Assembly (NCBI GenBank): GCA_934777095.1
Contig: CAKVNP010000184.1
Span: 1 to 5,314, forward strand
Direction: 5' to 3'
Source of the DNA: an uncultured Clostridium sp.
GTDB lineage: Bacteria > Bacillota > Clostridia > Clostridiales > Clostridiaceae
Length of the DNA stretch: 5,314 nt
A model generated the notes under the pieces. That model was not told the origin of the DNA. It saw only the letters and a program-made list of their open reading frames with translations, and made no database searches. Made by a program: the position numbers and the translations under genes. Numbering within the stretch: position 1 is the first letter of the stretch; each line of letters begins with the position of its first letter. Shown piece after piece: positions 1 through 5,314 of this stretch.

Positions 1-1
1 T

Positions 2-3000
2 TATAATAGTAGTGCTAAAACATTAACTCAAGGAAGTGATGTATTAAATATATATTATATTCCTACTGGACTAGATATTGTTACAGGAGATGTGGTTAAT
101 GTTAAAGGAACAATGGGAAGCTATAACGGAACAGTTCAAATTTACGGTTCTTCCTGTACTTTTACAAAAGTTGAAAATGCAGATTTAGAAGCACCTCAAA
201 TTAAACATGAATCAGTAGTTAAAGCTCCTATTGAAGCAGATTTAAAAATAACTGCAGAAATAACAGATAATGTTTCTGTGAAAAAAGCATCACTATTTTA
301 TAGAACAGCTGGTTCAACAGTTGATTACCAAGAAACTGCAATGGATAATGCAGATGGGAATAATTATGAAGCTATAATAAATAAAGATGAATTAACTTTG
401 GATGGTATTGAATATTATATTACAGCTACTGATGGGTCAAATAAAACTACAAGTGATATCTTTAGGGTTAATATTGTTGATGAAGATATGGCTGGACCAG
501 AAATATTTGATTTAGTACCTGAAAAAGGTACAAGCATAGGAGATGAAGGAAAGCCAGAAATAAGAGCTTCATTTAAAGATAAGACAGCAGTTAATGTTGG
601 ATCAGTTAAGATTTATGTTGATTCAGAAGATGTTACAAGTAAGGCAGCTATAAATGAAAATGGAGTAAAATACATCCCAGCTAAAGAGTTAAAGGATGGA
701 AACCACACTGTTAAAATAGAAGTGGCAGATACTTTAGGTAATGTATCAAAAATAGAGTGGAATTTTAGAAAAGGAAATCTAAACCACTATTTTGGGCAAC
801 TACATTCACACACTAATATATCTGATGGTGCAGGTTCATTAAATGATGCTTATGAATGGGCTAAAAAGAATGGGGCTGACTATATAGGGGTAACAGATCA
901 CTCTAACTGGTTTGATAATGATACATCAGCAAATATTAATGATGGTTCTGCTAGTACTAAATGGGTAGATGCGCACAATGTAGCAGATAAATATAATGAA
1001 GAAAATGTATTTACTGCAATATATGGATATGAAATGACCTGGTCAGGTTCAACTGGCGGATGGGGACACATTAATACATTTAATACTGATGGTTTTGAAA
1101 CAAGAACTAATTCAGCTATGGATTTAGCAAACTATTATGGAACTATTTCAGGAGTATCAGAATCTTTATCACAATTAAATCATCCAGGGAAGACATTTGG
1201 TGATTTTGCTGACTTTGGATATTACAGCGAAGCTGTAGATGATGTTGTATTCTTAGTAGAAGTAGGTAATGGTGAAGGAGAAATTGGCGGTTCAGGATAT
1301 TTCCCAAGCTATGAGTATTATACTAGAGCGTTAGATAAGGGATGGCATGTAGCTCCAAGTAATAACCAAGATAATCATAAAGGTAAATGGTATACTTCAA
1401 ATACTGCTAGAACTGTAATTTTAGCAGAAGAAAATACTAGAGAAGGTTTATATAATGCCATCAGGAATTTAAGAGTATATGCTTCAGAAGATGCAAATAT
1501 GACTGTGGAATATACAGTTAATGATAATGTAATGGGAAGCATTTTAGAAGAAACAAATGAGAATTTAAAATTCAATGTTTCAGCTGCTGACCAAGATAAA
1601 AATGATAAAATAGCAAGAATATCAATTATTGCAAATGGTGGTACAGAAGTAATAAGCAAGGAATTTAATTCAGAAGAAGCTAGCTGGCAGTTTGAATTAA
1701 GTCCAGAATATTCATATTACTATGTGAAAGTAGTACAAGCAGATGGACAGATCGCTGTTACTGCGCCAGTATGGGTTGGTGAATCAGTGAATGTTGGACT
1801 TCAAGAAGCAAAAGTAGATAATGAATTAACTTTACCTAATGAAGATGTGGAAATATCTTTAGGAGTTTATAACAATAGCAGTGAAGTATTAAAAGATGTA
1901 AAAATAGAATATTACTTAAATGAAATCAAGGAAAATGCTAAATTTGGTGAGCAGATAATAGATACTGTAGCAGTAAGTGAAACTAAAGAAGCTGTTTACA
2001 GCTGGAAAGCTGAAAAGGCTGGTGAATATACTATTTATGCTAAAGTTACCATGTCTACAAATGGTGTGGATAAATCATTTACTACAAGTGTAAAAGTATC
2101 AGTAGCAAATCCAATGGAGACATATAAAGCGGTTATAGATGGAGCTCATTATAATCAATATGTTTCAGGAAATTATTCAGGAAACTATACTGCATTAAAG
2201 GAAAAATTAATTGATAGAAATGCAGTAACTGTAATTAATAAGGAAGAAATTACTTCTAAAACTTTAGAAGGTGTAGACTTATTAGTTTTAACAAATCCTC
2301 AAAGCAGAGATAAAGCAAGTTCAAATCTTTATGCAAGTAAGTATAAAGAAAGTGAAATCGAAGCAATAAAAGAGTATGCTGCAAATGGCGGACATATAAT
2401 ATTAACAACTATTGCTGACTATGGCGATGGAACAGGAGAGTATAGTAATAATGCTCAAATGAATCCAATATTAGAAGCTATAGGAACTGAACTTAGAATA
2501 AATGATGACCAGGTAATTGATGATACAACAAATGGTGGTCAAGCGTATAGACTATATTTCAATAAGTATTCTTCTGAAAACTATGGTTTAACAGATGGGA
2601 TTGAGAATGGAGTTGATTTATTCAGTTTCTATAGTGGAGCATCAGTGATTTTAGCTCAGGGAGCTGCTGGCGATAAAGTAGATTTTATAGTTAAAGGACA
2701 TGAAACTACTACAACGTCAGATGCTGATAATCAAGGCGATAATATTGAAGTAGCTAAAGGGGATGTTTCAGTATTAGGTGCAGAAGAGTTAGCGAATGGT
2801 TCAAAAGTTGTTGTAGGAGGAAATACTTTCTTCTCAGATTTTGAAACAAGCGGTTCAAGTGCAGATACTTATTCAAATGGTAAAATAGTAGATAATATAT
2901 TAGAATGGATGCTACCTGAAAAAGAAGCTGAAAAAGCTAATATAGCAGATTTAAGAGTAGATGCTGATAAGGACAATGTACCAGATTTATTAGGACAAAA

Positions 3001-3961
3001 ATTTGTAGTAGAAGGATATGTAACTTCACAGTCAGAAGCTGTAGCGCCTAAAAATGCTTTCTTTGAAGTTGTGTATATTGAAGATGCAACTGGTGGAATA
3101 TGTGTATTTGGTATTTCTAATACAGAATTAAAGGTAGGACAAAAAGTTAGAGTTACTGGTAGAGTAGATGCATACCAAGGAGAATTCGAAATCCAGATTT
3201 CTGACGAAACTAACGACTTAGAAATAATTGATGAGAATATCTCAGAAGTAACACCAACATTATTATCAACTTATGAAAGTATGGAACCTATTAACGGTGG
3301 AAAACTTGTTAAAGTACAAGGTAAAGTAGTTGGTATGGATGAAGCTAATATATATGTTGATGATGGTACAGGTATATCAAGAGCATATGTTGAAGGATAT
3401 ATCTGGGATGGTATAGATGAAAGCACAAAAGGAAGATGGAATCCAGAAATTCAAATAGGTGAGACAGTTTCTGTAATAGGATTAGCATCTATGGATCCAG
3501 AAGGTGCAAGATTAAGAGTTAGAAACACAGGAGAAATTTCTTTAGTGAATCTTTCAAATGAATCAGGTGATGGAGATGATTCAAATAATGGTGATGATTC
3601 AGAAACAGGGGATAAACCAGGTAATCCAGGAGGTTCAACTGATGAAGATGGAAATGGTGGAAACTCAGGTGATATAACAGATGACACAATTGATCCAGAT
3701 ACATCAACTGATGATAAAGATGAAGAGGCTGATGATATTCCAGGAAATCAAAATGGAGGACAAGATAATAATGAAATAGGTTCTTCAAATGATGAAATAT
3801 CAGTAAATGAAAATACAGATAAGGATAATTCAGCTAATAAAGAAGAAACAGGATTAATGCCAGTAACAGGTGGAACAAATTCTATGATATATGTTGTAAT
3901 AGCTTTAGCTATTATTGCAGGGGGAGCATTAATCCTATATAAAAATAAAAAGAAAAAATAA
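2..3961 (+). CDS. Cell-wall-anchored multidomain PHP/CehA-type metallohydrolase with OB-fold, Ig-like and GATase-like modules (5' truncated by window)
   Basis: The frame is open from the first complete codon (base 2) to TAA at 3959-3961, giving 1319 visible residues; the start and presumably a signal peptide lie upstream. Residues are counted from base 2. Modules: OB-fold end (1-58); Ig-like domains (about 60-162 and 163-260); PHP domain (about 265-500) with candidate metal ligands HxH (H268, H270), D299-H300, E344, H356, H394 in NHP, E420 and D457-x-H459; beta-sandwich tail (500-595); CARDB/Ig-like domain (596-702); GATase-like alpha/beta domain resembling DUF4350/GldG (705-978); two OB-fold modules (980-1080, 1081-1183); acidic linker (1184-1284); LMPVTGG signal, one hydrophobic helix and Lys tail (1285-1319). 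PHP domains of the CehA/McbA group are metal-dependent hydrolases, usually phosphoesterases. An extracellular hydrolase fixed to the wall by sortase is inferred; OB folds make a nucleic acid, nucleotide or glycan substrate possible but unproven. Only two Cys are visible, which is common in Gram-positive exported proteins. Family call is confident; substrate is unknown. Confidence 0.88.
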   Translation, partial: YNSSAKTLTQGSDVLNIYYIPTGLDIVTGDVVNVKGTMGSYNGTVQIYGSSCTFTKVENADLEAPQIKHESVVKAPIEADLKITAEITDNVSVKKASLFYRTAGSTVDYQETAMDNADGNNYEAIINKDELTLDGIEYYITATDGSNKTTSDIFRVNIVDEDMAGPEIFDLVPEKGTSIGDEGKPEIRASFKDKTAVNVGSVKIYVDSEDVTSKAAINENGVKYIPAKELKDGNHTVKIEVADTLGNVSKIEWNFRKGNLNHYFGQLHSHTNISDGAGSLNDAYEWAKKNGADYIGVTDHSNWFDNDTSANINDGSASTKWVDAHNVADKYNEENVFTAIYGYEMTWSGSTGGWGHINTFNTDGFETRTNSAMDLANYYGTISGVSESLSQLNHPGKTFGDFADFGYYSEAVDDVVFLVEVGNGEGEIGGSGYFPSYEYYTRALDKGWHVAPSNNQDNHKGKWYTSNTARTVILAEENTREGLYNAIRNLRVYASEDANMTVEYTVNDNVMGSILEETNENLKFNVSAADQDKNDKIARISIIANGGTEVISKEFNSEEASWQFELSPEYSYYYVKVVQADGQIAVTAPVWVGESVNVGLQEAKVDNELTLPNEDVEISLGVYNNSSEVLKDVKIEYYLNEIKENAKFGEQIIDTVAVSETKEAVYSWKAEKAGEYTIYAKVTMSTNGVDKSFTTSVKVSVANPMETYKAVIDGAHYNQYVSGNYSGNYTALKEKLIDRNAVTVINKEEITSKTLEGVDLLVLTNPQSRDKASSNLYASKYKESEIEAIKEYAANGGHIILTTIADYGDGTGEYSNNAQMNPILEAIGTELRINDDQVIDDTTNGGQAYRLYFNKYSSENYGLTDGIENGVDLFSFYSGASVILAQGAAGDKVDFIVKGHETTTTSDADNQGDNIEVAKGDVSVLGAEELANGSKVVVGGNTFFSDFETSGSSADTYSNGKIVDNILEWMLPEKEAEKANIADLRVDADKDNVPDLLGQKFVVEGYVTSQSEAVAPKNAFFEVVYIEDATGGICVFGISNTELKVGQKVRVTGRVDAYQGEFEIQISDETNDLEIIDENISEVTPTLLSTYESMEPINGGKLVKVQGKVVGMDEANIYVDDGTGISRAYVEGYIWDGIDESTKGRWNPEIQIGETVSVIGLASMDPEGARLRVRNTGEISLVNLSNESGDGDDSNNGDDSETGDKPGNPGGSTDEDGNGGNSGDITDDTIDPDTSTDDKDEEADDIPGNQNGGQDNNEIGSSNDEISVNENTDKDNSANKEETGLMPVTGGTNSMIYVVIALAIIAGGALILYKNKKKK
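803..1378 (+). other. Metal-ligand core of the PHP (CehA/McbA-type) domain
   Basis: This segment codes the catalytic core inside the large surface protein. In order it carries QLHSHTNISDG (first HxH), GVTDHSNW (Asp-His), GYEMTW (Glu), GHINTF (His), LNHPG (His), VEVGNG (Glu) and NNQDNHKG (Asp-x-His). The order and spacing follow the PHP superfamily, whose His/Asp/Glu residues bind two or three divalent metals. All expected motifs appear intact, so the domain is likely active. That judgement is by eye, without an alignment. Confidence 0.8.
2960..2986 (+). other. TSP3-like acidic loop (DADKDNVPD) at the start of the first C-terminal OB module
   Basis: The nine residues DADKDNVPD (Asp987, 989, 991 and 995) match the DxDxDxxPD pattern of calcium-binding thrombospondin type 3 or related EF-like loops. 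It occurs once, between the GATase-like module and the OB-fold that follows. A structural calcium site stiffening the linker is a reasonable inference, but one copy of a short acidic motif in an Asp-rich protein is weak evidence. Confidence 0.4.
3551..3850 (+). repeat. Low-complexity Asp/Gly/Asn/Ser-rich wall-spanning linker
   Basis: About 100 residues are dominated by Asp, Glu, Gly, Asn, Ser and Thr with almost no hydrophobic residues, for example GDDSNNGDDS and the Gly/Pro-rich KPGNPGGSTDEDGNGG. At DNA level GATGATTCA recurs at 3575 and 3593. It sits directly before the sorting signal, where Gram-positive surface proteins normally carry a flexible linker that crosses the peptidoglycan. Such tracts often vary in length between strains. 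Confidence 0.75.
3854..3958 (+). other. C-terminal sortase-type sorting signal (LMPVTGG, TM helix, Lys tail)
   Basis: The last 35 residues show the tripartite cell-wall sorting signal: a pentapeptide MPVTG (residues 1286-1290, preceded by Leu), a hydrophobic helix of about 20 residues (MIYVVIALAIIAGGALILY) and a basic tail KNKKKK at the C-terminus. The canonical motif is LPxTG, so the first position is Met instead of Leu. Sortase would cut between Thr1289 and Gly1290 and join the protein to the wall. If the motif is not used, the helix would still anchor the protein in the membrane. Confidence 0.8.
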
Positions 3962-3973
3962 TTAATAAAAGGA

Positions 3974-4007
3974 AATGAGGTATCTTAGTAATCTAAGATA
4001 CCTTATT
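3974..4007 (+). terminator. Strong intergenic hairpin, probable (partial) terminator or attenuator
   Basis: Bases 3974-3988 pair with 3993-4007 around a TAAT loop. The inner 11 base pairs are perfect (AGGTATCTTAG with its complement), followed by one G-U and three A-T pairs. It begins 13 bases after the stop of the surface-protein gene, as expected for a rho-independent terminator. The downstream tract is only TTATTACTG rather than a T run, so termination may be incomplete, and the hairpin could also protect the upstream mRNA 3' end. Confidence 0.6.
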
Positions 4008-4012
4008 ACTGT

Positions 4013-4018
4013 AAGGAG
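4013..4018 (+). promoter_or_regulatory. Ribosome binding site that fixes the YibE/F start
   Basis: AAGGAG lies four bases before the ATG at 4023, the only good Shine-Dalgarno sequence in the gap. It decides the start against the in-frame ATG at 3975, which lies inside the hairpin stem. It sits five bases after the hairpin, so it should remain accessible when the hairpin folds. Confidence 0.8.
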
Positions 4019-4022
4019 AAAA

Positions 4023-5174
4023 ATGAAGATAAAAGATTATAGAAAAGATATTATAACAATTATTGTTACAGTTATTTTAAGTTTAGTTATTATTTTTTTC
4101 TCGAAGCTTATCTATAATAGCGGCTTTCTATCAGATAACTTATATCAGGGAGCTGAATATTATAGGGCGGAAGTTTGTGAAGTATTAGAGAATAAATTAA
4201 ATGATGATAAGTACATAGAGGGAATGGAGCTTGGTCAGCAAGAAATAAAGGTACAGATACTTGATGGGCCATATAAAGGAAATGAATACACCATAACTAA
4301 TAATTTAAGCAGGCTGTATAACGTAAAGGCTGAAGAGGGAACCAAAATTATAATTGCCATGTATTTTGTTAATAATGAACTAAATAATATAGCAGTATCC
4401 AGCTATGAAAGAAGTAATGTATTAGCTGTAATGATAATACTATTTTTAGTTATTGTAGCTGTCATTGGAGGAATAAAAGGTGTTAAATCAATTATTTCGC
4501 TTCTATTTACTATAGTATGTATTATATTTTTAATGCTTCCTTTAATGTTTAGAGGGATAAATCCTATAATTGCTGCTGTTATAGTAGTAGTGATTTCAAT
4601 AACAGTAACATTGATTTTAGTTTCAGGAATGAATAAAAAAAGTTTATCTGCTATAATAGGAACAGTACTGGGAGTATTTATTTCGGGAATGTTAGCATAT
4701 ATTTTTGGAAACTGCGCACATCTTTCAGGGTTTACTATGAGTGATGCAGAAAGTGTAATGTATATTGCAGAAAGTACAGAGTTGAAGATTAAGGGAATAA
4801 TGTTTGCGGGAATATTGATTGCATCATTAGGTGCTGTAATGGATGTAGCTATGTCTATATCTTCCTCAATATTTGAAATAAATTCAATAAATGAAAGGAT
4901 GACGGTATTGAATTTATTTAAAAGTGGAATGAATATTGGGAGAGATATTATTGGGACTATGACCAATACCCTTATTTTAGCCTTTGCAGGAGGTTCGCTT
5001 AATACCTTAATACTGATTTTTGCAGCAAGTATGAATAGCAATAGGCTGTTTAATCTTGAAATTCTAGGCACAGAAATAATCCAGGGATTAGCTGGCAGCA
5101 TGGGAATAGTTCTTACGGTTCCAATAACAGCTATAGTATCAGCATATCTTTGCGGCTATAGCAGAAAAAAATGA
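4023..5174 (+). CDS. YibE/F family polytopic membrane protein
   Basis: The 383-residue product starts MKIKDYRKDI. A first membrane helix (about 10-31) is followed by a roughly 100-residue probably extracytoplasmic segment (32-131) that looks like a small beta-rich domain (EIKVQILDGPYKGNEYTITN). About seven more hydrophobic helices follow: near 133-152, 156-176, 180-201, 208-229, 257-280, 310-336 and 352-376. The motifs SLGAVMDVAMSISSS and IGRDIIGTMTNTLILAFAGG are typical of the YibE/F family (PF07907), and the length suits the single-gene form. The family is widespread in Firmicutes; its biochemical role is not established, and a transport function is only a suggestion from topology. The start at 4023 is chosen for its Shine-Dalgarno sequence. 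The gene ends almost on top of the next one, suggesting co-transcription downstream, while the hairpin upstream suggests partial separation from the surface-protein gene. Confidence 0.9.
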   Translation: MKIKDYRKDIITIIVTVILSLVIIFFSKLIYNSGFLSDNLYQGAEYYRAEVCEVLENKLNDDKYIEGMELGQQEIKVQILDGPYKGNEYTITNNLSRLYNVKAEEGTKIIIAMYFVNNELNNIAVSSYERSNVLAVMIILFLVIVAVIGGIKGVKSIISLLFTIVCIIFLMLPLMFRGINPIIAAVIVVVISITVTLILVSGMNKKSLSAIIGTVLGVFISGMLAYIFGNCAHLSGFTMSDAESVMYIAESTELKIKGIMFAGILIASLGAVMDVAMSISSSIFEINSINERMTVLNLFKSGMNIGRDIIGTMTNTLILAFAGGSLNTLILIFAASMNSNRLFNLEILGTEIIQGLAGSMGIVLTVPITAIVSAYLCGYSRKK

Positions 5175-5178
5175 GGTG
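5173..5178 (+). promoter_or_regulatory. Ribosome binding site overlapping the YibE/F stop codon
   Basis: GAGGTG overlaps the last two bases of the TGA stop (5172-5174). It is the only Shine-Dalgarno-like sequence before the third gene and implies translational coupling. Its distance to the possible starts is odd: it contains the GTG at 5176, directly abuts the TTG at 5179, and sits six bases before an ATT at 5185. Confidence 0.6.
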
Positions 5179-5314
5179 TTGATAATTAATAGTGAAAATC
5201 TCTATGCAGTTAGTTCTACAGAAATGGAAAAAGAGCTTTGCAGAATGGAAATGAAATACCTTCTTGAAGATGAAGCAGGTACAGGATATATTTTTACTAC
5301 GAAAGATATAGATC
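5179..5314 (+). CDS. Hypothetical protein, N-terminal fragment (3' truncated by window)
   Basis: From TTG at 5179 the frame stays open to the window edge: 45 codons plus one base, with no stop. The peptide begins (M)IINSENLYAVSSTEMEKE and continues with a charged stretch containing ELCRMEMKYLLEDE, then GTGYIFTT. There is no signal peptide or membrane helix, so the product is probably cytoplasmic. In-frame alternatives are GTG 5176, a non-standard ATT 5185, and ATG 5224, which has no visible ribosome binding site. The close spacing after yibE/F argues for a shared operon. The N-terminus loosely recalls clostridial proteins annotated as RNA methyltransferases, but this is a faint impression and I do not assign a function. 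Confidence 0.6.
   Translation, partial: MIINSENLYAVSSTEMEKELCRMEMKYLLEDEAGTGYIFTTKDID

Noticed and set aside
92..100. GTG at 92 with an AGGAG-like sequence just upstream as the start of the large gene
   Set aside because: The same frame is open without a stop back to base 2, and the upstream residues continue the OB-fold pattern into the region after 92. The spacing of the AGGAG-like sequence is also very short. The gene is cut by the window edge.
1375..1659. Antisense open frame of 94 codons opposite the end of the PHP domain
   Set aside because: It is short, shows no domain and lies entirely within a strongly supported coding region.
3451..3788. Antisense open frames opposite the linker and last OB module, rich in Ser/Pro or His/Leu
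   Set aside because: Their odd composition is the direct complement of the Asp/Gly/Ser-rich low-complexity linker; they show no domain.
3975..4022. ATG at 3975 as the start of the YibE/F gene, adding 16 residues
   Set aside because: The extra residues are encoded by the hairpin stem and its flank, and this ATG lacks a useful Shine-Dalgarno sequence, while ATG 4023 has AAGGAG at the right distance.
4403..5101. Long antisense open frame (232 codons) opposite the YibE/F gene
   Set aside because: It mirrors the hydrophobic codons of the membrane protein on the other strand, has no recognisable domain and fully overlaps a well-supported gene.
5192..5254. Short frame from GTG at 5192 (20 residues) as a small gene
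   Set aside because: It overlaps the longer frame that runs to the window edge, and its peptide shows nothing recognisable.

Overview
The window is AT-rich and packed with genes on the + strand. Codon choice favours AGA for Arg, ATA for Ile and A/T third positions. Together with a cell-wall-anchored surface protein, this points to a low-GC Gram-positive bacterium, most likely Clostridium or a close relative. The organism call is inference from composition and protein families.

Layout: (1) From the left edge to 3961 runs one very large open reading frame whose 5' end lies outside the window (1319 residues visible). It encodes a multidomain surface protein: an OB-fold fragment, two Ig-like domains, a PHP/CehA-type metallohydrolase domain with what looks like a full set of metal ligands, a CARDB/Ig-like module, a GATase-like (DUF4350/GldG-type) alpha/beta module, two further OB-fold modules, a ~100-residue acidic low-complexity linker, and a C-terminal sorting signal (LMPVTGG, hydrophobic helix, lysine tail). 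(2) The 61-bp gap holds a strong hairpin (3974-4007) followed at once by a good Shine-Dalgarno sequence. (3) 4023-5174 encodes a complete YibE/F-family polytopic membrane protein. (4) Starting just after the YibE/F stop, a third frame runs off the right edge. Its start codon is unusual and its function is not recognised with confidence.

The first gene and the yibE/F gene are probably separate or only partly coupled units, because of the hairpin. The third gene appears translationally coupled to yibE/F, since its ribosome binding site overlaps the yibE/F stop codon. I see no RNA genes, mobile elements, CRISPR arrays or clear promoters. The most notable item is the surface protein, which joins a probable active metallohydrolase to several OB-fold modules and a cell-wall anchor. 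Its substrate cannot be read from the sequence.
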